The notes beneath the pieces are model-generated. The model had not been told where the DNA came from. It saw nothing but the letters and a program-made list of their open reading frames with translations, and did no database searches. A DNA stretch of 56,874 bases from an uncultured Olsenella sp. (GTDB lineage Bacteria; Actinomycetota; Coriobacteriia; Coriobacteriales; Atopobiaceae), in NCBI GenBank assembly GCA_900314495.1, contig OMVJ01000015.1, positions 1 to 56,874 on the forward strand, read 5' to 3'. Positions 17,948 through 26,891 of the stretch are shown here, in pieces. Position numbers and translations under genes: made by a program. The first letter of the stretch is position 1, and every line of letters begins with the position of its first letter.

Positions 17948-19327
17948 ATGGAATATCGGACCGAGCACGACTCCATGGGCCAGGTGCAGGTTCCCGCGGA
18001 CGCCCTGTGGGGCGCCCAGACCCAGCGCTCCTACCAGAACTTCCGAATTGGGTCCGAGACCATGCCCGAGAACATCATTCGCGCCTTCGCCCTGCTCAAG
18101 AAGGCGGCCGCGCAGGCCAACGACGAGCTGGACGTCCTGCCCCACAACCAGGCCGTGCTCATCCAGCGCGTCTGCGACGAAATCCTGGCCGGCCAGCACC
18201 GCGACCAGTTCCCGCTAAAGATCTGGCAGACGGGCTCCGGCACGCAGACCAACATGAACTTCAACGAGGTCATCGCCAACCGGGGCAACCAGATTGCCGC
18301 CCAGGAGGGCGACGACTCGCGCCCGCTCCACCCCAACGACTCCGTCAACCGCAGCCAGTCGTCCAACGACACCTTCCCCACGGCGCTCCACATTGCCGCC
18401 GCCCTGGGCATCACGGAGCAGCTCATCCCCGCCGGCCAGCACCTCATCGGCACCTTCCACGACCTGGAGGTCAAGAACCAGGGCATCATCAAGTGCGGCC
18501 GCACACACCTGCAGGACGCCGTGCCCATCGCCTTCAGCCAAGAGATTCACGGGTGGCGCGGCCTGGTGCAGACCCCGCTGGACCAGTTCGTGTACGTGCT
18601 GCCCTTCCTTTACCGCATCGCGCTCGGTGGCACGGCGGTGGGCACGGGCCTCAACGCCCCCAAGGGCTTCGACACCCTGGTGGCAGATAAGCTCCACCAG
18701 CTGACGGGCCTGCCCTTCCGCACGGACCCCAACAAGTTCCACGCCCTGACGTCCAAGGACGCAATCGTCTTTGCCCACGCCTCCGTCAAGGCCCTGGCCT
18801 GCAACATGATGAAGGTGGCCAACGACGTGCGCTGGCTGGCCTCCGGCCCGCGCCTTGGCCTGGGAGAGATCACCATTCCCGCCAACGAGCCCGGCAGCTC
18901 CATCATGCCCGGCAAGGTCAACCCAACCCAGTGCGAGGCCGTCACCATGGTCGCCGTGCAGGTCATGGGCAACGACGCCGCCATCGGCTTCGCCGCCAGC
19001 CAGGGCAACTTCGAGCTCAACGTCTTCATGCCCGTCATCGCCTACGACTTCTGCCAGAGCGCGACGCTCCTCTCGGACGCAATGGAGAGCTTCAACATTC
19101 ACTGCGCGCAGGGCATTGTGGCAAATCGAGAAAAGATGAGCCATAACCTGCATAACTCGCTTATGCTTGTTACTTGTCTGAACCCGTACATCGGGTACGA
19201 GAACGCAGCAAAGGTTGCCCAGAAGGCCTACAAGGAGGGTACGAGCCTGCGTGACGCCTGCGTCGCGTTGGGCTTCCTTACCGCGGAGGAGTTCGACAAG
19301 GTGTTCAAACCCGAGGAGATGGTCTAG
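17948..19327 (+). CDS. fumC: Fumarate hydratase, class II
   Basis: Iron-free fumarase interconverting fumarate and malate, 459 residues. ATG at 17948 follows GGAGGAATTC. Family blocks: DALWGAQTQRSYQNF near the start, TGSGTQTNMNFNEV, NRSQSSNDTFPTALH, GRTHLQDAVPI, and the signature GSSIMPGKVNPTQCE near 316-330, which carries the mobile active-site serine loop. The malic enzyme gene starts 4 nt after its stop, so fumarate can be taken through malate to pyruvate. Confidence 0.95.
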   Translation: MEYRTEHDSMGQVQVPADALWGAQTQRSYQNFRIGSETMPENIIRAFALLKKAAAQANDELDVLPHNQAVLIQRVCDEILAGQHRDQFPLKIWQTGSGTQTNMNFNEVIANRGNQIAAQEGDDSRPLHPNDSVNRSQSSNDTFPTALHIAAALGITEQLIPAGQHLIGTFHDLEVKNQGIIKCGRTHLQDAVPIAFSQEIHGWRGLVQTPLDQFVYVLPFLYRIALGGTAVGTGLNAPKGFDTLVADKLHQLTGLPFRTDPNKFHALTSKDAIVFAHASVKALACNMMKVANDVRWLASGPRLGLGEITIPANEPGSSIMPGKVNPTQCEAVTMVAVQVMGNDAAIGFAASQGNFELNVFMPVIAYDFCQSATLLSDAMESFNIHCAQGIVANREKMSHNLHNSLMLVTCLNPYIGYENAAKVAQKAYKEGTSLRDACVALGFLTAEEFDKVFKPEEMV

Positions 19328-19331
19328 AACC

Positions 19332-20480
19332 ATGGACGAAACCAGCAAGAAGAGCCTTGAGCTGCACGAGCAGCTGCACGGCAAGATCGAGGTCATCAGC
19401 CGCGCCAAGGCAGAGACCAACGAGGACCTGGCGCTTCTGTACACGCCGGGCGTCGCCGAGCCCTGCCGCCAGATTCAGGCGGACTACAGCAAGTCCTGGG
19501 AGCTCACCCGCAGGTCCCACCTGGTCGCCGTCATCACCGACGGCACCGCCGTCCTGGGCCTGGGTGACATTGGCCCCGCAGCCGGCATGCCCGTCATGGA
19601 GGGCAAGTGCCTGCTCTTCAAGGAGTTCGGCGACGTGGACGCCATCCCCCTGTGCGTCGACACCCACGACGTGGACAAGTTCGTGGAGACCGTGTACCTC
19701 ATCTCCAAGAGCTTCGGCGGCATCAACCTTGAGGACATTGCCGCCCCGCGCTGCTTCGAGATCGAGCGTCGCCTGAAGGAGATGTGCGACATCCCCGTCT
19801 TCCACGACGACCAGCACGGCACCGCCGTCGTCACCGCGGCCGGCCTCATCAACGCCGTCAAGGTCACCGGCAAGAAGATGGGCGAGCTCAAGATCGTCAT
19901 GTCCGGCGCCGGTGCCGCGGGCATCGCCATCGCCACGCTGCTGGTGCACATGGGCTTTGGCAACGTCATCCTGACGGACCGCCACGGTGCCATCTACCAG
20001 GGCCGCGACAACCTCAACCCCCAGAAGGAGGAGGTTGCCAAGATCACCAACAAGGACAACGAGCAGGGCACCCTGGCCGACGTCCTGAAGGGTGCGGACG
20101 TCTTCATTGGCGTGTCCAAGCCGGGCCTGCTCACCAAGGAGATGGTGGCCACCATGAACGACGGCATCGTCTTCGCCTGCGCCAACCCCACGCCGGAGAT
20201 CATGCCCGACGAGGCCAAGGCAGGCGGCGCCAAGGTCGTTGCCACGGGCCGCTCCGACTTCCCCAACCAGATCAACAACGTGCTGGTCTTCCCCGGCATC
20301 TTCAAGGGCGCCCTCGCCGCGCGCGCCGCGCAGATCACCGAGGACATGGAGATCGCCGCTGCCGAGGCCGTTGCCAGCCTGGTGCCCGAGGACCAGCTGG
20401 ACGCCGACCACATCATCCCCAGCGCACTGGACAAGAGCGTGGCGGACGTCGTGGCCAAGGCCGTGGCCGACCGCGCGTAA
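19332..20480 (+). CDS. NAD(P)-dependent malic enzyme
   Basis: Oxidative decarboxylation of malate to pyruvate. At 382 residues it is the short bacterial form without the phosphotransacetylase extension. LLYTPGVAEPC holds the catalytic tyrosine, HDDQHGTAVVTAAGLINA is the metal/substrate region, and GAGAAGIAIATLL is the dinucleotide loop. ATG starts 4 nt after the fumC stop, with GAGGAG in the end of fumC as ribosome site, so the two are translationally close and co-transcribed. A GC-rich terminator with a T-rich tail follows at 20515-20551. NAD rather than NADP preference is inferred from family only. Confidence 0.93.
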   Translation: MDETSKKSLELHEQLHGKIEVISRAKAETNEDLALLYTPGVAEPCRQIQADYSKSWELTRRSHLVAVITDGTAVLGLGDIGPAAGMPVMEGKCLLFKEFGDVDAIPLCVDTHDVDKFVETVYLISKSFGGINLEDIAAPRCFEIERRLKEMCDIPVFHDDQHGTAVVTAAGLINAVKVTGKKMGELKIVMSGAGAAGIAIATLLVHMGFGNVILTDRHGAIYQGRDNLNPQKEEVAKITNKDNEQGTLADVLKGADVFIGVSKPGLLTKEMVATMNDGIVFACANPTPEIMPDEAKAGGAKVVATGRSDFPNQINNVLVFPGIFKGALAARAAQITEDMEIAAAEAVASLVPEDQLDADHIIPSALDKSVADVVAKAVADRA

Positions 20481-20514
20481 GCCAAGCAGCGCACATACAT
20501 CGCAGCAACGCACA

Positions 20515-20551
20515 GGCGGCCGGGAGATCGTTCCCCGGCCGCCTTCTTCTT
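20515..20551 (+). terminator. Rho-independent terminator after the malic enzyme gene
   Basis: GGCGGCCGGG (20515-20524) pairs with CCCGGCCGCC (20534-20543), followed by TTCTTCTT. Strong, classical form. Confidence 0.85.
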
Positions 20552-20556
20552 GCGCA

Positions 20557-21429
20557 TCACGCGCTTGGCGCGGCGTACTGCTCCCCGCCGAACACGGCCT
20601 CGCCGCCCCACAGCTCACGAAGCTCAACCGCCGCGGCGCGCACCTCCGTCGGCACGTCCACATGCGCGATGAAATCTTTGCCCCGCGGCCCATAGCCGTT
20701 CTCGTCGTCCGTCATGCGCTGCACCTCGGCCACCAGCAGCCCCAGGTACTCCGAGAGAGGCCACATGCCGTGCGGCACCGGGTCCAGGTATGCCAGCTCC
20801 CCGCCCGCAGGGCCTTCCCGCCAGGCCAGCTTGGCGTCGTAGTAGGCCCAGCACGCAACGCGCATGTGGGCGAACCTTGAGCGGTCCCGCACCTGGCGGC
20901 GCAGGGTCTCCAGCATGCGCCGCTGCATCACGGCATCCTGGCACATGACCAGCGTGTTGGGGATGTAGCCCTGCTCCTCCAGCGCATCCAGCATGAACGT
21001 GATGTTGTTGCCGCAGTTGGTGGAGCGCGTCTCCAGCCAGTCTGGCACGAGCCTGTGCTCCCGTCGCAGGTAGGCGGCCGTCATCTGGGCCTCGGAGTCC
21101 GTCTCTATGTCCAGACCCGCAAACTCCGGCGCGCCGGCCCCGCCGTTCAGGCGGATGTAGTCCCGCATGAACTCGCGCAGGCCCCAGGTGCTGTGGCCGA
21201 CCCCGCCCACGACCGCATACTGGTGGGCCACGCCGGCCCGCATGGCCTGGGCCAGCACGTCGGCCCCCTCAACGACGCCGCCGCCGAACATGACCAGCAG
21301 GTCGGCGCAGTCGTCACCCAGTACGCGGTACACATCGTCCGGCTCCAGCGCGCGCATGTCCCGCAGGGCGCACCAGGCCTCGATGGTATTGGCCGCCGCC
21401 GCAATGCGACGCCCCGTCCTAGCGTCCAC
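20557..21429 (-). CDS. YdcF/DUF218 (ElyC/SanA) family protein
   Basis: 290 residues from a GTG at 21429 that lies inside the end of the upstream gene; GAGGAG five bases before it and an 11-nt overlap indicate translational coupling. The DUF218 pattern is clear: [33 protein letters not shown] and the hallmark [15 protein letters not shown]. No signal peptide or membrane helix, which fits the cytoplasmic YdcF branch rather than the envelope SanA/ElyC branch. E. coli YdcF binds S-adenosylmethionine but has no settled role. It is the third gene of a unit with a Y-family polymerase; whether it acts in DNA damage response is unknown. One of the few genes here that ends in TGA. Confidence 0.8.
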   Translation of the reverse strand: MDARTGRRIAAAANTIEAWCALRDMRALEPDDVYRVLGDDCADLLVMFGGGVVEGADVLAQAMRAGVAHQYAVVGGVGHSTWGLREFMRDYIRLNGGAGAPEFAGLDIETDSEAQMTAAYLRREHRLVPDWLETRSTNCGNNITFMLDALEEQGYIPNTLVMCQDAVMQRRMLETLRRQVRDRSRFAHMRVACWAYYDAKLAWREGPAGGELAYLDPVPHGMWPLSEYLGLLVAEVQRMTDDENGYGPRGKDFIAHVDVPTEVRAAAVELRELWGGEAVFGGEQYAAPSA

Positions 21430-21700
21430 CAGTCTCCTCCTCGCCAAACCAAGTGGCATCCGCCCAGGCGTCACCGGCACCACCGGCGTCCGCAAAGTCC
21501 GCTTGCCACGCATCCTCGCCGTAAGGGCTGGCGTCCGGCGCCTCCAGGTCGTTGCCGCCCCATTCGTCCAGCGCCTCGGCCTCCACCTCTCGCTCCTTCT
21601 GGCGAAGGGCCTCGCGAAAGCCCTTCAGCGGGTCAAAGGGAGTGAAGATCTTTGCCCGCTCGCTCATGGGCATGCGCGGGTGCTGGGCCTCTGCGCTCAC
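21419..21700 (-). CDS. YolD-like small protein partnered with Y-family polymerase
   Basis: 93 residues, acidic and small. GTG start at 21700, one base after the polymerase stop, with GGAGTA just before. The central [20 protein letters not shown] resembles the start of YolD-like proteins, which in Firmicutes and Actinobacteria are commonly encoded beside UmuC/DinB-type polymerases and are predicted accessory subunits (UmuD-like role has been suggested). The C-terminal half is disordered and Asp/Ala/Trp-rich. It overlaps the following YdcF gene by 11 nt. Confidence 0.75.
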   Translation of the reverse strand: MSAEAQHPRMPMSERAKIFTPFDPLKGFREALRQKEREVEAEALDEWGGNDLEAPDASPYGEDAWQADFADAGGAGDAWADATWFGEEETGGR

Positions 21701-21701
21701 G

Positions 21702-23063
21702 CTACTCCTCTTCGCCACTGCGGTGCCCTCCAATCTGGGCGTGCCGTTCTCGCGCCGTCGCGCCCGGCATAAGGTCAATGCCGCGCAGCACGGCATTCTT
21801 GCCAAACTTGCGCTTGATGGCATTGATGGCCTCCTGGCGCTTGCGCTCCTCCGCACGCGCCTCCTGGTCGCTGAAGAGGTCCAGCTGCGTGCCCGGCGCA
21901 TCTTCGGCCACCACGTCCAGTATGCCAACCCCCACGCGGTGCACCAGGCGGTTGCGAGACACCCCCTGGTCCCAGGCGCGCATGGCAGCCTCGCGCAGCT
22001 CTCGCAAGGAGCTGGTGGGACTGGCAAGCCGCGCGGAGCCCCCGCCCGAGGGCCCTCCGAAGAAGCGCACGTTGCCCTTGGCGCGCATCTCGTGCTTCTC
22101 GTCGTCGGTGAGGGCGTAGCCCGCCCACACGGAGACGCCCCCGGCCACCTGGCCCGCATCCACCAGCTGCAGGGAGAGGTCGTCCAGCATCTCCTTCACC
22201 ACCAGGCGGGCCTCGTCGAAGCTCTTGTCCTGCCCGAAGACCTGCGCGCTGGAGAGCATGTGGTCGCGCGACCGGTAGGCCTTGATGTCCGCCATGGTGC
22301 AGGCCTCGACGCCCCACGCGTGGTCGATGAGAATCTCCGCGTCCTTGCCCAGCACCCGGTAGATGGGGTCCACCGGGGACATTGCCAGCTGGCCCATGGT
22401 GTAAATGCCCAGGTCCGCTAGGCGCCGCGCGATGCCGGGGCCCACGCGCCAGAAGTCCGTGATGGGCCGGTGGTTCCACAGGGTGGTCTTGTAGGTCTCC
22501 TCCGTGAGCTCGCCAAAGAAGCCGGGGCTGTGCTTTGCCGTGATGTCCAGCGCGACCTTTGCCAGGTAGAGGTTGGAGCCCAGCCCGCAGGTGGCGGGGA
22601 TGCCGTTGCGCCGCACCACGTCCTCTCGCATGCGCTCGCCAAGCTCGCGCGCGGTCATGCCGTACAGGTCCAGGTAGGGCGTCACGTCGAAGAAGGCCTC
22701 GTCAATGGAGTAGACGTGGATGTCGCTCTTGCTTATCCACCGCAGGTAGGTGCCATATATCTCCGCCGACTTCTGGATGTAGCGCGCCATGCGCGGCGGT
22801 GCCATAACGTACTGGATGCCGGCGGGAATCTCGAACACGCGGCACCGGTTGCGCACGCCCAGGGCCTTCATGCTGGGGCTCACCGCCAGGCAGATGGTCT
22901 TCTCCGTGCGCGTGCCGTCGGCCACAACCAGGTTGGTGGTCATGGGGTCCAGCCCCCGGTCCGCGCACTCCACGCTGGCATAGAAGCTCTTCAGGTCAAT
23001 GCAGAGGTACTGGCGGCCGCCGTTCTCCACGCCAAGACCACCCTCGTTCCCGACGGCCACCAT
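21702..23063 (-). CDS. Y-family DNA polymerase (UmuC/ImpB-type, translesion)
   Basis: 453-residue translesion polymerase. The first metal aspartate is D23 in IDLKSFYASVE and the second acidic pair lies in YSIDEAFFDV near 120; PATCGLGSNLYLAKVALD and the helix-hairpin-helix GIARRLADLGIYTMGQLA follow, then the little-finger domain. The long form with DAVLRGIDLMPGATARERHAQIGGH at the tail is the Gram-positive UvrX/YqjW-like type rather than compact DinB. ATG at 23063 has GGGAGGTG. A LexA-like box 29 nt upstream (23092-23105) suggests SOS induction of this three-gene unit. Confidence 0.9.
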   Translation of the reverse strand: MVAVGNEGGLGVENGGRQYLCIDLKSFYASVECADRGLDPMTTNLVVADGTRTEKTICLAVSPSMKALGVRNRCRVFEIPAGIQYVMAPPRMARYIQKSAEIYGTYLRWISKSDIHVYSIDEAFFDVTPYLDLYGMTARELGERMREDVVRRNGIPATCGLGSNLYLAKVALDITAKHSPGFFGELTEETYKTTLWNHRPITDFWRVGPGIARRLADLGIYTMGQLAMSPVDPIYRVLGKDAEILIDHAWGVEACTMADIKAYRSRDHMLSSAQVFGQDKSFDEARLVVKEMLDDLSLQLVDAGQVAGGVSVWAGYALTDDEKHEMRAKGNVRFFGGPSGGGSARLASPTSSLRELREAAMRAWDQGVSRNRLVHRVGVGILDVVAEDAPGTQLDLFSDQEARAEERKRQEAINAIKRKFGKNAVLRGIDLMPGATARERHAQIGGHRSGEEE

Positions 23064-23091
23064 GCACCTCCCGTTCGCAGTTCCAATGCTC

Positions 23092-23105
23092 CGAACAATT
23101 GTACG
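23092..23105. promoter_or_regulatory. LexA/SOS box for the polymerase operon
   Basis: CGAAC-AATT-GTACG differs by one base from the Gram-positive LexA consensus CGAAC-N4-GTTCG. It lies 29 nt upstream of the polymerase ATG and overlaps a minus-strand TACAAT -10 candidate, as expected for a repressor site. Confidence 0.65.
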
Positions 23106-26100
23106 CTATTCGCTCCTGAGCGCCTCCACGGGATCGCGCTTTGCCGCAATGCTGGAGGGAATGAGGCCAGCAATCAGCGTCAGCACCACACTTATGCAAA
23201 TAAGTATGAGGGCGTTCTGCGGTGTAAGCGCCATGATGTGCTCCACGTGGCGCCAGTTGTACACGAAGGCGTTCACCGGCACCTCCGCAATCAAGACCAC
23301 CAGAATCGCGAAGACACCGGAAATCAGGCCCTCGATGAATGTCTCGGCGTTGAAGATGCTGGCCACGTTGAGCTTGGAGGCGCCCATGGCACGCAGGATG
23401 CCAATCTCCTTCTTGCGCTCCAAGACCGAGATGTAGGTGATGATGGCGATCATGATGGAGCTGACGACCAGTGAGATGGAGACGAAGGCAATCAGCACCG
23501 TGGAGATGGTGTTCACGATGCTGGTGACGCTGGTGAGCAGGGCACCCACCATGTCCGTGTAGCCAATGACCTTGTCCTCCTGGCCGGCATCCTTCATGCG
23601 CTGGTTGTAGTCGTCAATTATGTCCAGCACAACCTCCTTGTCGTCGAAGCTCTTGGGGTAGATGTCGATCTCCGTGGGCTTGGCCTCGTCGGCATACCCT
23701 AGCTTGGACAGGTTGTTGTCGTACGTGAGCTGGCTGGCGTTGGCGTAGTTGGTCAGGAGGGACGTGAGGTCGTCCTGCGTCAGGTTGAAATGGATGGCGT
23801 TCTGGAAGGCGTCCGCGTCCACGCTGAAGCCGCTCTGCAGCGCGTCCGCAAGGCCACCCATCTGCGACTGCATCTGCTGGGCAATGGCGGCGGAGAGCTG
23901 CGTGCCCAGCGACTGCGTGGCACTGGCGATGGTGGTCTGCAGCGCCTGGCCCATCTGTTGGGCCATCACTTGGGCCGCCTGGGTCATGAGTTGCTGCATC
24001 TGGGCCGAGAAGTACGGCGCGAACTGGTTCTGGATGTAGTCCTGCATGACCTCCTGCACCTTGCCCGAGAGGTTCTGCCCCTGCTCGGAAACCGCGGCGG
24101 TCAGGGCGGAGTAGAGCTGCCTGCCCTCGTCCGTGGCAATGTAGTCGTTCCACGCCGCTTCCATGTCATAGCTGGGAACCGGCAGGTCGGCGGGGGTGTT
24201 GCCCGGGGCCTCACCCGTCGCATCCCCTGCGGCGTCACCGCCCGCACCCCCGCCCGCTGCCCCATCGCCCGCGGGCGCGGTGGCGTACTTCTCGGCGTTT
24301 GCCATGAAGTAGCGCACGAAGCCTTCGGCCGTGGCCCGGCCGGTCTCCGTCACGGCCTGGCTTTGCGAGGGGTCCACCAGCCCCGCAAGTGAGCTGGGGT
24401 CAAACTGCGGCGCACCCTGAATGAGCTTCTGCATGGCCTCCGGGCTGAAGATGGAGCTGAGCGCGCTCGTGTCCACCTGGCTCATGTCTATGTTGGACAT
24501 GTCCAGCCCAGAAAGGTCCATGCCAGACAAGTCCAGCCCGGAGAAGTCCATTCCCCCACCAGAGTCCATCGCGTTCTCCAGTGCGCTGGAGTCGAAGGAA
24601 AAGGCATTCTTCAGCGCCTCCTCGTCCACCGAGAAAATGGAGTTCATGTCGAAGGCGCTCGTGGTGCCGGACTGCAGCTCCTCGAAGGTCTTGCCCGTGA
24701 ACACGTCTACGTCGGGGTTGGCCAGCTGCGCCTTCACGACGTCCGTCTGCGCGGCCTTGGCCATGAGCTCCTGCGTGAGCTCATGCGTGTAGGCAATGCC
24801 CTCCTGAAGCGAGACGTTCCTCGCGGTTGCGCTTGGGCGGATGACCCCGACGACCTTGACCGTTGTGGCGCCATCCACGGCGCCCCTCATGAAGTCCTGG
24901 TCGCCCGACATGTCCGTCCACGTGGAGGCCTCGGCATTGTATTGGTACAGCTGAGCGGGGCTCACGACCTTGAACGTCATGGCCAAGGCATCGTCGTAGG
25001 TAAAGTCAACGTGCGTGTCGGGCGTCTCCATCTTCTCGTCCGATGAGCTCACGGAGGTCACCATGTCCTCCAGCTCCTGCGGTTCCAAGACGCCGATGCA
25101 ATACAGCGTATAGTCCGAGATGGACCCGTCGGTCCCGAGCACGAGCACAGCCTCGTCCGCGGCCTGCGGCCAGGTGCCCAGCACCACGTCGTACTGGGAC
25201 GCCAGCAGCTCGCGGTCGTCCAGCATCTCCGTAAAGCCGGTTGCCCCCGCGCCGCCTGAGATTCCCAGGCTCATGCCGGCGGTCTGCATGCTGTTCATGG
25301 ACCTCAGCAGCGGCGAACCAAGCTGGGTCACCTTGCTGGAAGTGTCGCTGGCATAGAACTGTGGAGTGACCCCGTACTTGTACCCAATGGTACTGACGTG
25401 CTGGTCAATATCGCTCTCCCCGCTCTCGAGGTACTCCTTGAAGGCAGAGAGGTCGTTGCTGCGCACCTGGCCAAACATGTCCGCCACCATGGTGGACTCC
25501 GGAATGAGGTCCGTGCCCCGGACGGTGGAGGGCCCGCTGGAACCCAGGTCGACGCCGGCATCGCCATGGTCCCCAGAGTCCGCCGAATCGTCCGAATCAC
25601 CCGAGGCGGCCATCATCAGGCCCGTGATGTCCGCGGAGCTCTGCGTGATGGTCAGCGGGAAGCTGGAGAGCGCGTCCTGCTCGGTCTTGGCAATGTAGTT
25701 GTTGACGCCGTTGGAGAGCGCCAGGATCGCCGCGATGCCGATGATGCCGATGGAACCCGCGAAGGCCGTGAGAATCGTGCGGCCCTTCTTGCTCATGAGG
25801 TTGTTGGCCGAGAGGGCAAGGGCCGTCAGGAAGCTCATGGACGCGTGCCTGCTGGACTTGCCGCTTTCGCGCGCGTCTGAGACAGGGGGACGGTTCTCGT
25901 GTCTCATTGTGCTGACCTCAGCACCCTCGCTCGCATCCGCGGCCGCCGTCGGCATCGCCATAGTCTTACCATCCAGCGGCTCTGTGGAGGCAGCTGCCGG
26001 CGAGTGCGGTGCCACCGCGCCCACCGCAAGCTCCTCGGGGCGAATGGGGTACGTGTCACCCTCGATGCACCCGTCGCGCACCCGCACGATGCGGGTTGCG

Positions 26101-26717
26101 TACTGCTCCGCCAACTCCGGGTTGTGCGTGACCATGACAACCAGGCGGTCCCTGGCAACGTCCTTCAGGATGTCCATGACCTGCACGCTGGTCTGCGTGT
26201 CCAGGGCGCCCGTGGGCTCGTCCGCCAGGACGATGTCCGGGTCGTTCACCAGGGCGCGCGCGATGGCCACGCGCTGCATCTGCCCGCCAGAGAGCTGCGA
26301 GGGCCTCTTGCGAACGTGGTCCCCCAGGCCCACGGCCTCCAGCGCCCTCTTGGCCCGCTCGCGCCGCTCCGCCCGGCCGATGCCGGACAGCGTGAGCGCC
26401 AGCTCCACGTTGGAGAGAACGGACTGGTGGGGTATCAGGTTGTAGCTCTGGAAGATGAAGCCGACCCTGTGGTTGCGGTAGGTGTCCCAGTCCTTGGACT
26501 TGTAGTCCTTGGTGGAGACCCCGTTGATCACTATGTCACCGGAGTCAGCGTGGTCCAGGCCGCCCAGTATGTTCAGCATGGTGGTCTTGCCCGAGCCCGA
26601 GGGGCCCAGGATGGCCACGAACTCGTTGTCCCTGAACATTACCGAGACGTCATCCAGCGCCACCTGCGTGAAGTCTGCGGTCTTATAGGACTTGCTTATG
26701 TGTTTGAGCTCAAGCAT
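23106..26717 (-). CDS. Fused ABC transporter, ATPase plus FtsX permease (MacB-like)
   Basis: 1203 residues. ATPase at 1-225: Walker A GPSGSGKTT, signature [15 protein letters not shown], Walker [23 protein letters not shown] low-complexity linker (230-290) precedes the first helix near 310-330. The extracellular region is large (about 335-1040) with a run of FSGLDLSGMDLSGLDMSNID-type five-residue repeats near 720-750 and Gln/Ala-rich helices near 900-980. Three FtsX helices follow (about 1060-1200), with LERKKEIGILRAMGASKLNV. Likely exporter of peptides or lipids. Residues from M271 (MRHENRPPVSD) are encoded by a palindromic repeat at 25878-25906. The start (ATG 26717) has a poor ribosome site and is the least certain part. 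Confidence 0.88.
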   Translation of the reverse strand: MLELKHISKSYKTADFTQVALDDVSVMFRDNEFVAILGPSGSGKTTMLNILGGLDHADSGDIVINGVSTKDYKSKDWDTYRNHRVGFIFQSYNLIPHQSVLSNVELALTLSGIGRAERRERAKRALEAVGLGDHVRKRPSQLSGGQMQRVAIARALVNDPDIVLADEPTGALDTQTSVQVMDILKDVARDRLVVMVTHNPELAEQYATRIVRVRDGCIEGDTYPIRPEELAVGAVAPHSPAAASTEPLDGKTMAMPTAAADASEGAEVSTMRHENRPPVSDARESGKSSRHASMSFLTALALSANNLMSKKGRTILTAFAGSIGIIGIAAILALSNGVNNYIAKTEQDALSSFPLTITQSSADITGLMMAASGDSDDSADSGDHGDAGVDLGSSGPSTVRGTDLIPESTMVADMFGQVRSNDLSAFKEYLESGESDIDQHVSTIGYKYGVTPQFYASDTSSKVTQLGSPLLRSMNSMQTAGMSLGISGGAGATGFTEMLDDRELLASQYDVVLGTWPQAADEAVLVLGTDGSISDYTLYCIGVLEPQELEDMVTSVSSSDEKMETPDTHVDFTYDDALAMTFKVVSPAQLYQYNAEASTWTDMSGDQDFMRGAVDGATTVKVVGVIRPSATARNVSLQEGIAYTHELTQELMAKAAQTDVVKAQLANPDVDVFTGKTFEELQSGTTSAFDMNSIFSVDEEALKNAFSFDSSALENAMDSGGGMDFSGLDLSGMDLSGLDMSNIDMSQVDTSALSSIFSPEAMQKLIQGAPQFDPSSLAGLVDPSQSQAVTETGRATAEGFVRYFMANAEKYATAPAGDGAAGGGAGGDAAGDATGEAPGNTPADLPVPSYDMEAAWNDYIATDEGRQLYSALTAAVSEQGQNLSGKVQEVMQDYIQNQFAPYFSAQMQQLMTQAAQVMAQQMGQALQTTIASATQSLGTQLSAAIAQQMQSQMGGLADALQSGFSVDADAFQNAIHFNLTQDDLTSLLTNYANASQLTYDNNLSKLGYADEAKPTEIDIYPKSFDDKEVVLDIIDDYNQRMKDAGQEDKVIGYTDMVGALLTSVTSIVNTISTVLIAFVSISLVVSSIMIAIITYISVLERKKEIGILRAMGASKLNVASIFNAETFIEGLISGVFAILVVLIAEVPVNAFVYNWRHVEHIMALTPQNALILICISVVLTLIAGLIPSSIAAKRDPVEALRSE
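25878..25906. repeat. TGAGAC-type palindrome inside the MacB-like gene
   Basis: TGAGAC at 25878-25883 and GTCTCA at 25901-25906 flank a GGGGGACGG core. Same outer arms and core as the intergenic copies near 50.1 and 51.2 kb. Read on the minus strand it encodes MRHENRPPVS in the ATPase-permease linker without breaking the frame. Confidence 0.7.
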
Positions 26718-26816
26718 GTGCCATTCACCAATACTGCGCCAGGGGCGCTGCGGTCGATAATGGTCTAGCTTACCCACTCGGGGGCATTCTAGACGTTTGG
26801 TGCATGGCAAAACCAT

Positions 26817-26852
26817 AGCGGGACGGGTGCCACCGCGCGCACCCGCCCCGCT
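26817..26852 (-). terminator. Terminator after the ketopantoate reductase gene
   Basis: AGCGGG..GGGTGC (26817-26830) pairs with GCACCC.CCCCGCT (26839-26852); on the minus strand the stem is followed by ATGGTTTTG. It lies 40 nt past the panE-like stop. Confidence 0.6.
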
Positions 26853-26891
26853 CGTCGTCGGCTATTGGCAACCGCCCCGGCGGCCACCCGC

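Noticed and set aside
20239-20880. 213-codon plus-strand frame past the malic enzyme
   Set aside because: It crosses the malic enzyme gene end, a strong terminator and the antisense of the YdcF gene; a shadow frame.
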